Notes under the pieces: model-generated
Told to the model about the DNA's origin: nothing
Database searches by the model: none
What the model saw: the letters and a program-made list of their open reading frames with translations, nothing else
Made by a program: the position numbers and the translations under genes
Shown: positions 1-6,342 of the stretch, piece by piece
How positions within the stretch are numbered: the first letter of the stretch is position 1
Layout of the letters: every line of letters begins with the position of its first letter
Assembly: GCA_002707085.1 (NCBI GenBank)
Contig: PALY01000033.1
Location: forward strand, 3,349 to 9,690
Source: Deltaproteobacteria bacterium
Lineage (GTDB): Bacteria > Myxococcota_A > UBA796
Length of the DNA: 6,342 nucleotides
Reading direction: 5' to 3'

Positions 1-239
1 GCCAAAGCCAATGCACGGGTTCGGAACATTCCTGAGTGTTTTAGTTCGTCCAGTGCATGACGGAAGTATCGTGCCCGCATCTCCCGGCGGGGGGTCTCTT
101 CGACCGCAGCCAGCATGTCCAGGCCGGAGCCCGCTTCCGTATGGGAAAATCCAGCCATTTTGAGCGCAGCGCGACCAGGGATTCGCCAAACGACATTGCT
201 GATCGCCCACAATAGCCAGTCTCTGCGTTGCAATATCAT
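1..239 (-). CDS. Ferritin-like di-iron protein, N-terminal part (runs off left edge)
   Basis: An open frame runs from ATG 239-237 to the window edge: 79 complete codons with no stop. The start is supported by an AGGAGC Shine-Dalgarno sequence at 254-249, nine bases upstream. The protein begins MILQRRDWLLWAISNVVW, an aromatic, amphipathic lead. E35 follows in a helix, and then the segment RHALDELKHSGMF carries E65-x-x-H68. A glutamate about 30 residues before an ExxH motif is the first half of the metal-binding pattern of ferritin-like four-helix di-iron proteins; the second Glu and ExxH would lie beyond the edge. The subfamily (oxygenase, rubrerythrin-like or another) cannot be told from this half. 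The gene lies 46 nt downstream of the coiled-coil gene on the same strand, so co-transcription is likely. The fold assignment is inference from one motif half; that it is a real gene is more certain. Confidence 0.55.
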   Translation of the reverse strand, partial: MILQRRDWLLWAISNVVWRIPGRAALKMAGFSHTEAGSGLDMLAAVEETPRREMRARYFRHALDELKHSGMFRTRALAL

Positions 240-248
240 CAGACCGAT

Positions 249-254
249 GCTCCT
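249..254 (-). promoter_or_regulatory. Ribosome binding site of the ferritin-like gene
   Basis: AGGAGC on the minus strand lies nine bases before ATG 239-237. It fixes the start of the edge-truncated gene and lies in the 46-nt gap after the coiled-coil gene, which suggests independent translation initiation within a shared transcript. Confidence 0.6.
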
Positions 255-285
255 ATGAACAGCTTAGGGTGTGGTTGAACACTCG

Positions 286-894
286 TCAACGAACTGGAAC
301 AGCCTTTACCTTGGCTTTCCCTTTTTCCACGCTGACGGAAAATTCGACTTCCTTACATTTGTACTGCGTCTGTATCTTTTCTGCTTGGCCGCGAAGGACT
401 TCCCGAACCGCTCGGAAGCTGACTCCAGTGTCTTGACCACATTTCTTTCTCGCGGAGATAAATTCGTTGAAGGTCTTCCGTAGGGTGGCCTCTTCTTCTG
501 CCGCCCGCGCCCGAGCTTGGCGCTGGGCTTCCAGACGCTCTTCTGCCCCAGAACTCGCACCATTTCCGCGTGAACGCGCCCTGGCTTCGGCTCGGAACTT
601 CATTTTGGGGTGAGTCCCGCGTTCGATCATCAGAAGGTTGCGTTGCCAGTACGACTCCAAAGCGGACATGCGCGCCTTGAGTGTTTGCCACTTGTACCGT
701 TCGCGTGTTGTCGTCATGGAGATGCGGCTGATCTCACGCATTTCTCGTTTTAGAGATTCGCGATCTTTGATGGGTTCTAGTGGTTCTGTACCTGCGAAGT
801 ACTTCTCGTACGACTGCTTGATCACGAACATGCGTTTCTCAATTGCAGAAATTCTCTGCAACAGTACGCGGTCTGCGCGTTCTCTGCGGGCCAC
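286..894 (-). CDS. Coiled-coil protein of the MXAN_5187 C-terminal-domain type
   Basis: This 202-residue, highly charged, cytoplasmic-looking protein has no signal peptide or membrane segment. Residues 8-92 form a predicted helical N-terminal part, with the segment YEKYFAGTEPLEP (29-41) and the stretch WQTLKARMSALESYWQR (69-85) leading to IERGTH (90-95). An Ala/Arg/Glu-rich linker at about 100-140 looks like coiled coil or disorder. The C-terminal part (about 141-202) ends in VEFSVSVEKGKAKVKAVPVR. The YWQR...IE.GT block and the closing GKAKVKA strand match what I recall of the myxobacterial MXAN_5187 family, whose molecular function is not known to me. The start is GTG at 894-892: an in-frame stop lies just upstream with no ATG between, and GGAGGT precedes the GTG. 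The gene is probably the first of a two-gene unit with the ferritin-like gene. That it is a real gene is nearly certain; the family assignment comes from memory of sequence patterns. Confidence 0.8.
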   Translation of the reverse strand: MARRERADRVLLQRISAIEKRMFVIKQSYEKYFAGTEPLEPIKDRESLKREMREISRISMTTTRERYKWQTLKARMSALESYWQRNLLMIERGTHPKMKFRAEARARSRGNGASSGAEERLEAQRQARARAAEEEATLRKTFNEFISARKKCGQDTGVSFRAVREVLRGQAEKIQTQYKCKEVEFSVSVEKGKAKVKAVPVR

Positions 895-897
895 TAA

Positions 898-903
898 ACC
901 TCC
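898..903 (-). promoter_or_regulatory. Ribosome binding site fixing a GTG start
   Basis: GGAGGT on the minus strand lies three bases upstream of GTG 894-892. It decides the start of the coiled-coil gene, since an in-frame stop closes the frame five codons further upstream and the next in-frame ATG (codon 22) would remove part of the helical N-terminus. Confidence 0.65.
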
Positions 904-951
904 ACTTGGCTAATGAACAGTGTAGCACTGGTTTCATCGTGCGAGAGAAGA

Positions 952-1242
952 ATGACAGAACTTAGCAATACAGAGATTCAATTTGTCCAGGCTGCTGTTC
1001 GGAGAGAGCGGCTGTTTTTCATTCTGTCCATGGTGGGCGTGGGCGTGGGCTTTGCAATGCTGGGGCTGGCTGGCTGGCGTGTAATTGACGGAGGTCCGGC
1101 TGCGGGGTCTTTTGTGATTGCAATTCTGATACTGCTGAATGCTCGGCAGAATCTGCGTCAGCATAAGTATGCAAAAGTGCTCAGGAAAGCGGGCGTTGTT
1201 TCAGTCGATCCGGAAGGTGGACACGACGGGCAGGTGGTCTGA
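952..1242 (+). CDS. Small two-helix membrane protein of unknown function
   Basis: This is a 96-residue protein if it starts at ATG 952, which follows a purine-rich GAGAGAAG (943-950). An in-frame ATG at 913 would add 13 residues, but it has no Shine-Dalgarno sequence and lies close to the divergent gene's own ribosome site, so 952 is preferred. Residues 1-20 are polar (MTELSNTEIQ...VRRER). Residues 21-41 form a Gly/Val/Leu-rich membrane helix, WRVIDGGP is a short loop, and 50-63 are a second hydrophobic helix. A basic tail (NARQNLRQHKYAKVLRKAG) follows, so both ends are probably cytoplasmic by the positive-inside rule. The last 14 codons and stop overlap the end of the convergent EEP gene. 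I do not recognise the family. The clear membrane topology supports a real gene. The alternative is that only the first 80 or so residues are conserved. Confidence 0.6.
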   Translation: MTELSNTEIQFVQAAVRRERLFFILSMVGVGVGFAMLGLAGWRVIDGGPAAGSFVIAILILLNARQNLRQHKYAKVLRKAGVVSVDPEGGHDGQVV

Positions 1243-2235
1243 GGGCGGATCGCTCATGTCGGGTACTTTGGCGGACGCAAGAACCAGTTTTTCACTATGG
1301 AAGATGTAGTCGAGTCGACGATTCGGTGCGTGTGCTGGAAAAGTGAACCAAGCCGATTCAGAGGCTGCATACACAGACGGTGGGACAATCTCCTGCATGC
1401 CGGGGATTCCGCGCAACCGGTCGATTGTGTCGTCCAGTGACATGTCAGTTTCGGGTTCATCCGGAAATGCTTTTCGAACTTTGGCTTCTGTAGGGGCGCA
1501 GTTCATGTCGCCAAGAAGGATTGTTCGCGGACCGGCGGGTGAAATGGCGGCGATGGTCCGCTCTGCATGCTCGATACGGTTTTGTGAGTCGAACGCCTCC
1601 AGGTGGGCATTCATGATGCGAAGTTCCAGGTCTGGTCCCAGTTGTGCCGTCACCTCGGTGAGGTGTCTATGCAGGTAGAAGAGGTTGTATAAAGCTCCAG
1701 ACTCTTCGGGCTGTGGTAGCCGCGTGTGTTCGGCTTTCGTTAGCGGAAATCGTGACAGAATCGCTTGGCCGGAAAGAACGCGCCCGATTTGTTTTTTCGG
1801 GTTCAACCCAGGGTGTGGGATCCAATTTGCGTCCCATGTGGGAGTCCAAATTGCATATGGCATTCCGGTGGCCTCTTGTAGCCAAGCCAGTTGGTCCATG
1901 TCGTAGGAGCGGATTGCGCTTCGATCAACTTCTTGAAGTGCGACGATGTCGGCATCCCAGCTTCGGATATTGGCGGCGATACTGTCAAGATATTGAACCA
2001 CCGCCGCACGCGATTGACCGCGGCCGACCTCCAGTGTTGGACCGCCACCGTAATGGATATTCCATGTGACGACGGTGATTTCGTCACCAGGTTCTAGGGC
2101 AGGGGACGCAACTTCTGCACCCGAAGCGGTAACAAGTTCGCCACCCGATGGGGTTCGCCCTGTTGCGTAGCTAAGAAAGCCCGCAAAACCGCTCAAAAAT
2201 GCTCCAGCCACGACGAGCCACCCCTTACGTTTCAT
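1201..2235 (-). CDS. Secreted or membrane-anchored endonuclease/exonuclease/phosphatase (EEP) family hydrolase
   Basis: This 344-residue phosphodiesterase or nuclease of the EEP (PF03372) superfamily uses a metal-dependent mechanism to cleave phosphoester bonds. The N-terminus MKRKGWLVVAGAFLSGFAGF is a signal peptide or uncleaved anchor, followed by a low-complexity linker to about residue 50, so the enzyme should act outside the cytoplasm. All hallmark motifs are present in order: TWNIHYG with N59, LQEVD with E102 (metal ligand), NAHLEAF with N209 and H211, LLGDMNC with D243 and N245, RLDYIF with D309, and SDHLPV with D333-H334 (catalytic His). The enzyme therefore looks intact and active. 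The substrate (DNA, RNA, phospholipid headgroup or another phosphodiester) cannot be told from the motifs. GAGGG lies three bases before the ATG. The gene diverges from the radical SAM gene and converges on the small membrane-protein gene with a 42-nt overlap. Confidence 0.93.
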   Translation of the reverse strand: MKRKGWLVVAGAFLSGFAGFLSYATGRTPSGGELVTASGAEVASPALEPGDEITVVTWNIHYGGGPTLEVGRGQSRAAVVQYLDSIAANIRSWDADIVALQEVDRSAIRSYDMDQLAWLQEATGMPYAIWTPTWDANWIPHPGLNPKKQIGRVLSGQAILSRFPLTKAEHTRLPQPEESGALYNLFYLHRHLTEVTAQLGPDLELRIMNAHLEAFDSQNRIEHAERTIAAISPAGPRTILLGDMNCAPTEAKVRKAFPDEPETDMSLDDTIDRLRGIPGMQEIVPPSVYAASESAWFTFPAHAPNRRLDYIFHSEKLVLASAKVPDMSDPPSDHLPVVSTFRID

Positions 2236-2244
2236 GATCCCTCA

Positions 2245-2273
2245 TTGTCACGATTGCAACACAACCGTGACAA
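2245..2273. promoter_or_regulatory. Inverted repeat in the divergent control region, candidate operator
   Basis: The arms TTGTCACGATTG (2245-2256) and CAACCGTGACAA (2262-2273) are complementary at 11 of 12 positions around a 5-nt spacer, CAACA. The dyad lies between the divergent EEP and radical SAM genes. One end is a single base from the EEP gene's GAGGG ribosome site; the other is about 50 nt before the radical SAM ATG. Each outer TTGTCA matches the sigma-70 -35 consensus at five of six positions. On the plus strand a poor -10 (GACAAA, 2269-2274) follows at 18 nt and would give a leader of about 45 nt. A dimeric regulator bound here could control both genes. The alternative is a hairpin in the EEP mRNA next to its ribosome site. 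I cannot name a regulator. Confidence 0.45.
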
Positions 2274-2324
2274 ATTCATAGCCTCTCATTGGTTTGATTG
2301 CCTTTTCGGGGTATCCAGACACCC

Positions 2325-5042
2325 ATGAATTTGTCCACCATACTTGAGCAAGAACTGCTTCCCCTTGTGGAGAAGCCCAGTCGGTACATTGGTACCGAGA
2401 TTAATTCTGTGCGGAAACCGGATGCACGTGTCCGTCTGGTTCTTGCATTTCCAGACCTGTATGATCTTGGATTGGGCAACTTGGGTTTGCACATTCTGTA
2501 TGCGGTAATCAATCAGTTGGATGGGATTGCTGCTGAACGAGTGTATGCCCCCGGTGTCGATATGGAGGCCGTGCTTCGAGAGCGTGACCTGCCGTTGTTT
2601 GCCTTGGAAAGCAAGGACAGCATCGATGAGTTTGATGGGATTGGCTTCACACTCCAGTCGGAGCTGACTTTCACCAATATTCTCAACATGATTGAGCTTT
2701 CGGGCATGTCATTGCGGACCAAAGACCGAAAAGAAGAAGACCCTCTGACATTTGCTGGGGGTCCGGCGGTGTTCAACCCCGAGCCATTGGTTCCTTTTAT
2801 CGACTTTTTCGTCATTGGTGACGGAGAAGACGTGGTGATCGAGATTGCACAAACCTTCGATAGAGTGAAAGGTCGAGAAGCGCGGCTCTCAGCGCTCGCA
2901 GAGATCGAGGGTGTGTATGTGCCCGCTCGTTTTGAGATGGAGACCCTTCCCGATGGCCGAGTCTTGCCGTTTGTGGATGGTCCCAAAATTCGCAAACGGA
3001 TCACTCGGGACTTGAATGGTTCGACCTTTCCAGTTGATTACATTGTTCCTTTTACGCAGCAGGTACACGACCGAATCTCTTTGGAGGTTCTACGGGGCTG
3101 TACCCAAGGTTGTCGGTTCTGCCAGGCTGGGATGACCACCCGCCCAGTCCGCGAGCGGACACTAGAGAACATCAATGATTTGATGGACCGAACATTAGAG
3201 ACCACCGGATATGAAGAGGTGTCTCTCGTATCTCTATCGACTTGTGACTACAGCAATGTTCGGCAAATGGTGGATAGTGTCGTAAGAAAGGCGGCTCCCC
3301 AGCGTGTAGGCGTTTCTTTGCCTTCATTGCGCTTGGATAGTTTTTCTGTGGAATTGGCCGATATGGTGGCCGGTATTCGAAGAACGGGCCTGACGTTTGC
3401 GCCAGAGGCCGCCTCTCCGCGATTGCGGGCTGTGATCAACAAATGGATTCCAGATGAAGATTTGTTGAACATGAGTAGCGAGGCGTTCAAGCGTGGATGG
3501 GACCACGTGAAGTTGTACTTTATGATCGGCTTGCCCACGGAACGTGATGATGACATCGAGGCCATTGCGGACCTTACATTGCGGACCGTTGCAGTCGGCA
3601 AAGAGTGGAATCCCAAGGCAAAAGTAAACACGGGTGTTTCTACATTTGTCCCGAAGCCGTTCACGCCATTTCAATGGGCGGAACAACTTTCTTTGGATGA
3701 AACTTATCGCCGTCAAAGAATACTCTTGGAACGCTTCCGGAAGACCAACAACGTTAAATTTGGGCGCCATGATCCTTGTGAAACGTGGCTTGAAGGCTTG
3801 GTGAGTCGATCGGACCGACGGGCAGGGGACTTGCTTGAAACTGCGTTCAAGTTGGGTTGTCGGTTTGATGCCTGGGATGAGCATCGGAATTTGGCATTGT
3901 GGCAACAGGCGATTGAAGATTCCGGCTTTGACGTTGATGATGCGTTGCGGGCTCGCGATATGGATGAACGTCTTCCTTGGGACCACATTGATATTTTGGT
4001 CTCCAAGCAGTGGTTTAAAGAAGATTGGGAGCGTGCCGTCCAGCTTCAACATGCAGAGGATTGCCGACATTCAAAATGTCACCGTTGCGGTGTGATTGAT
4101 GAAGAGCGGCCCCTGTGCGCACACATGCTTCGCAACAGCATTGAAGGTCGGAAAGCGGAGAAAAACTGGGAGCGTCCACCGCCACCAGTCGAGATGGGTA
4201 GCAAACCCGCCCGGCCCGGATTGCCACCAGTGAGGGCGCCCGAGCCTCCACCAGTGCAGCGCCTGGTTTTCCGGGTTGGTGTTGTTGGTGAAGCCCGTTT
4301 CTTAAGCCATCTAGAGACCATGAATGCTTGGATTCGCTCCCTTCGGCGAGCGAAGGTCCCATTGGTGTATTCCCAGGGATTTCACCCTCATCCCAAGGTG
4401 GCATTTTCCTCTGCTCGTCCCGTCGCGGAAGCGTCCTTGGGCGAGTACATGGACATCACAATTAACCAGCGAATGGATCCGCAGGAACTTCTCAAAACAC
4501 TCGCTGGGGTCATTCCAGATGGTTTCCGAGTCTTCGGAGTGTCTGAAGTTGGATTTAAAGCGCCATCTTTGATGAGTGCTGTTGCGGGCATGGATTACGT
4601 AGCGATTCTGCCTGGGTTGCCTGAACAATGGGAGCCAGCGGTTGCTGGTTTGCTCGTAAGAGACACCATTGAAGTGGAGCGACGCAATAAGAAAAAGAAA
4701 CGGCGCCGCTTTCCAGGAATGCGAATCGTGGACATTCGCCCCAACATTAGGGGTATGACGGTCGAGGCTGGAGGCCAGGATCAAACAGTGCTTCGAATCA
4801 CGCTCGATACCGTGGATGGTCGTGGTGCGAAGGTGCGCGAAGTCATGCAAGAATTGAACGTTGACACCGCCGGGGCGCGCCTTGTTCGGGTCAACACTCG
4901 GTTTGTGGAAGCGTTGGACTTGGGAGCAATGGCGCAGGGCACTGGTGAGAGAATGAAAGAAGCCATCGATGCCCGGGTTCCTACAGACAATTCGGAAACA
5001 CCCGATACACTGGACGCATGGTCTGGTGGTTCCCGTTTCTGA
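2325..5042 (+). CDS. Radical SAM protein (TIGR03960 type) fused to DUF2344 (TIGR03936 type)
   Basis: This 905-residue cytoplasmic fusion protein is counted from ATG 2325. A TTG at 2298 is in frame but has no ribosome site, whereas the family N-terminus (LSTILEQELLPLVEKPSRYIG) starts right after the ATG. Residues 1 to about 205 are the Radical_SAM_N2-like region (FPDLYDLGLGNLG, AGGPAVFNPEP, VIGDGE), with no DxHxxG cobalamin motif. The radical SAM core at about 250-470 carries the [4Fe-4S]/SAM motif C259-x3-C263-x2-C266, TGLTFAPEA (354-362) and KLYFMIGLP (396-404). A second cysteine cluster, C580-x4-C585-x2-C588-x9-C598, could bind zinc or an Fe-S cluster. A Pro-rich linker (616-645) leads to DUF2344 (about 646-860) with RFLSHLE, LRRAKVP and YSQGFHPHPK. 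The final 30-40 residues are a polar tail. The family occurs both fused and as adjacent genes. Its substrate is not established to my knowledge; an RNA or translation role is only a guess. Confidence 0.93.
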   Translation: MNLSTILEQELLPLVEKPSRYIGTEINSVRKPDARVRLVLAFPDLYDLGLGNLGLHILYAVINQLDGIAAERVYAPGVDMEAVLRERDLPLFALESKDSIDEFDGIGFTLQSELTFTNILNMIELSGMSLRTKDRKEEDPLTFAGGPAVFNPEPLVPFIDFFVIGDGEDVVIEIAQTFDRVKGREARLSALAEIEGVYVPARFEMETLPDGRVLPFVDGPKIRKRITRDLNGSTFPVDYIVPFTQQVHDRISLEVLRGCTQGCRFCQAGMTTRPVRERTLENINDLMDRTLETTGYEEVSLVSLSTCDYSNVRQMVDSVVRKAAPQRVGVSLPSLRLDSFSVELADMVAGIRRTGLTFAPEAASPRLRAVINKWIPDEDLLNMSSEAFKRGWDHVKLYFMIGLPTERDDDIEAIADLTLRTVAVGKEWNPKAKVNTGVSTFVPKPFTPFQWAEQLSLDETYRRQRILLERFRKTNNVKFGRHDPCETWLEGLVSRSDRRAGDLLETAFKLGCRFDAWDEHRNLALWQQAIEDSGFDVDDALRARDMDERLPWDHIDILVSKQWFKEDWERAVQLQHAEDCRHSKCHRCGVIDEERPLCAHMLRNSIEGRKAEKNWERPPPPVEMGSKPARPGLPPVRAPEPPPVQRLVFRVGVVGEARFLSHLETMNAWIRSLRRAKVPLVYSQGFHPHPKVAFSSARPVAEASLGEYMDITINQRMDPQELLKTLAGVIPDGFRVFGVSEVGFKAPSLMSAVAGMDYVAILPGLPEQWEPAVAGLLVRDTIEVERRNKKKKRRRFPGMRIVDIRPNIRGMTVEAGGQDQTVLRITLDTVDGRGAKVREVMQELNVDTAGARLVRVNTRFVEALDLGAMAQGTGERMKEAIDARVPTDNSETPDTLDAWSGGSRF

Positions 5043-6342
5043 TTGCCTGCTCGAATTCAAAAGGTTCGTTTCCACAGCAGTCTCCGATTCAAGCGCAGTT
5101 AATTGTTCATGCGGATCCGATGGTGCGTGGAGAAACGGTGGAATGTGTGTCGCCGGGTCTGGTGAGATGTGGGGATTTACAAGGGGAACCGTGGGTCCGA
5201 CGGACCAACAATCTGGTTTGGCTTGAAGAACGTTGGGTGGACCGTGGCAGAACGGTAGACCTTCAAATGGGACCCGATGTGGCGTTGGCGTGGGCGGAAG
5301 ACCCAACGGTTACGGATCACCTTGATTTGGACATTGGCGCAGACGCTGTTTCTGAAACTGCTGCGCGCGGTAGGGAGGCGATGGACAGTCTTCTCGGCGC
5401 AGGCTTGGCAAGCATTGGTTTACATGGGCACACGCAGGTTCAAGACGCCTCGGGTCGCTGGGGGGACGTAGAGTTGGCTGCGTCGAGCGAACCGTGTGCA
5501 GATGTAAATGAAGTGGATGGTGCAGAGCGGATTCTCTTTGAACATAGCCATGGAGTGGCCGTGTTGGCAGAAGAGCTTGGAGCTGACATTTTGAGCGTTT
5601 CATCCCACATCCCGCGCTCTATGGCAGGTAAGGTTGCCGCTGTGGAGGCTCCTGATGATCTTGATGTGACCATTTCAAGAGACTTTCCAGGCCAGTACAC
5701 ACCCATTTCTCTTAGTGGGGGTCTATCTGAATGCTTTCGGCACAGGGCTGATCATTCAGCGTTTGAAGTGTATGGTGCTAGCAGTGAAGCACCATTGATG
5801 GCCGGTGGGGGACCTCTCGTGGTTCCAGGCCATCGTGTGGTCGGAAGTATGGCTTCTCATTTGGGAGTGAAACAGGATGGAAGTTTAGCTGCAGCAGAAC
5901 GACGTTTGTTTCAGCTCATGCTCAATTGGAGGTATGCCGCATTGCAGAATGGCCCAGAACGTCCATGGGTGTTCACCTTCCACACGCACCTGTTTGACAT
6001 ACACGACGGTGACCCTGATCCCGCTACACCGGCCGATCGAGAACGGAACCCTGTTCAGGGACAGTCTTTTCGCAAAGAGCTGGATACATTGGCCACTGTT
6101 GTTGATCAGCTGACCCAAGTTTCGACCTGGGAAGGGGTTCAGTCCACAGGCGATGGCGTGATGGAGTGGGTGCATGTCGACCAAATACACGGAAAGGGTT
6201 CGGCCTTCTCTTACGGTGATGAAGCGGATCCACAGCCGGATTTGACGGAAGACAACAACCCTTACTTACATCTGGTCACCTCTCATCTTAGAAATTCTCA
6301 CAAAGTGTGTAATGTTGCTGTTGGTGGCGCCACCGTTGTCGG
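5018..6342 (+). CDS. Large lipoprotein, histidine-rich, possible polysaccharide-deacetylase-like fold (runs off right edge)
   Basis: The frame is open from ATG 5018 to the window end, 441 complete codons. The ATG is the only usable start, because the frame upstream is closed at 4946-4948 with no start codon between. It lies 25 nt inside the radical SAM gene, which indicates translational coupling. The N-terminus MVWWFPFLIACSNSKGS is a very short signal with lipobox L8-I9-A10-C11, so C11 would be lipidated and the protein exported to an envelope membrane. It lacks the usual positive charge. The mature part has IVHADP (29-34), LHGHTQ (135-140), EHSHGV (175-180), VPGHRVV (269-275), FTFHTHLFDIHD (319-330) and a helix LDTLATVVDQLTQ (355-367). 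Asp/His-bearing strand ends of this sort recall the NodB/GH57-like metal-dependent barrel of polysaccharide deacetylases, but the canonical TFDDG and HxxxH motifs are not seen. The fold is a guess; the lipoprotein call is firmer. Confidence 0.75.
   Translation, partial: MVWWFPFLIACSNSKGSFPQQSPIQAQLIVHADPMVRGETVECVSPGLVRCGDLQGEPWVRRTNNLVWLEERWVDRGRTVDLQMGPDVALAWAEDPTVTDHLDLDIGADAVSETAARGREAMDSLLGAGLASIGLHGHTQVQDASGRWGDVELAASSEPCADVNEVDGAERILFEHSHGVAVLAEELGADILSVSSHIPRSMAGKVAAVEAPDDLDVTISRDFPGQYTPISLSGGLSECFRHRADHSAFEVYGASSEAPLMAGGGPLVVPGHRVVGSMASHLGVKQDGSLAAAERRLFQLMLNWRYAALQNGPERPWVFTFHTHLFDIHDGDPDPATPADRERNPVQGQSFRKELDTLATVVDQLTQVSTWEGVQSTGDGVMEWVHVDQIHGKGSAFSYGDEADPQPDLTEDNNPYLHLVTSHLRNSHKVCNVAVGGATVV

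Noticed and set aside
918..930. Small dyad CAGTG-TAG-CACTG between the divergent coiled-coil and membrane-protein genes
   Set aside because: Five-base arms are too short to be meaningful alone, and no convincing -35/-10 pair surrounds it.
2298..2324. TTG start that would add nine residues to the radical SAM protein
   Set aside because: No ribosome site precedes it, and the family N-terminus begins right after ATG 2325.
3324..4070. Minus-strand open frame (248 codons) antisense to the radical SAM core
   Set aside because: The opposite strand encodes conserved radical SAM motifs throughout this stretch. The antisense product shows no domain or signal.
4311..5306. Long minus-strand open frame (331 codons) antisense to the DUF2344 end and the lipoprotein start
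   Set aside because: It lies opposite two well-supported genes, is rich in Pro, His and Ser with no recognisable domain, and looks like a shadow of strong codon bias on the plus strand.
5772..5795. Perfect 8-bp inverted repeat (ATGGTGCT / AGCACCAT) with an 8-nt loop in the lipoprotein gene
   Set aside because: One such repeat is expected by chance in a sequence of this length. It lies inside coding sequence and has no terminator-like T run.

Overview
The window shows ordinary bacterial chromosomal coding, with six protein genes packed on both strands and no RNA gene, mobile element or CRISPR array visible. The organism is most likely a deltaproteobacterium in the broad sense (Myxococcota or a related lineage). 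This is an inference from two things: a coiled-coil protein that matches my recollection of the MXAN_5187 family of myxobacteria, and a lipoprotein with the very short, uncharged signal often seen in that group. No taxonomic marker gene is present.

Left part (1-894), minus strand: a GTG-started MXAN_5187-like coiled-coil protein (894-286) is followed 46 nt later by the first 79 codons of a probable ferritin-like di-iron protein that runs off the left edge. The two are probably co-transcribed. A small two-helix membrane protein (952-1242, plus) diverges from them. Its 3' end overlaps by 42 nt the convergent end of a secreted or membrane-anchored endonuclease/exonuclease/phosphatase (EEP) family hydrolase (2235-1201, minus).

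Right part (2236-6342): a short divergent control region holds a 12+12 bp imperfect inverted repeat (2245-2273). It separates the EEP gene from a 905-residue fusion of an uncharacterised radical SAM protein (TIGR03960 type) with a DUF2344 domain (TIGR03936 type). The 3' end of that gene overlaps by 25 nt the start of a large lipoprotein gene that runs off the right edge. The lipoprotein has a histidine-rich region, possibly with a polysaccharide-deacetylase-like fold.

The most interesting unit is the radical SAM-DUF2344 gene translationally coupled to a surface lipoprotein, next to a candidate operator shared with a secreted EEP hydrolase. The radical SAM-DUF2344 architecture is known and widespread but, to my knowledge, its substrate is not. 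No link between these genes beyond position is shown by the sequence.
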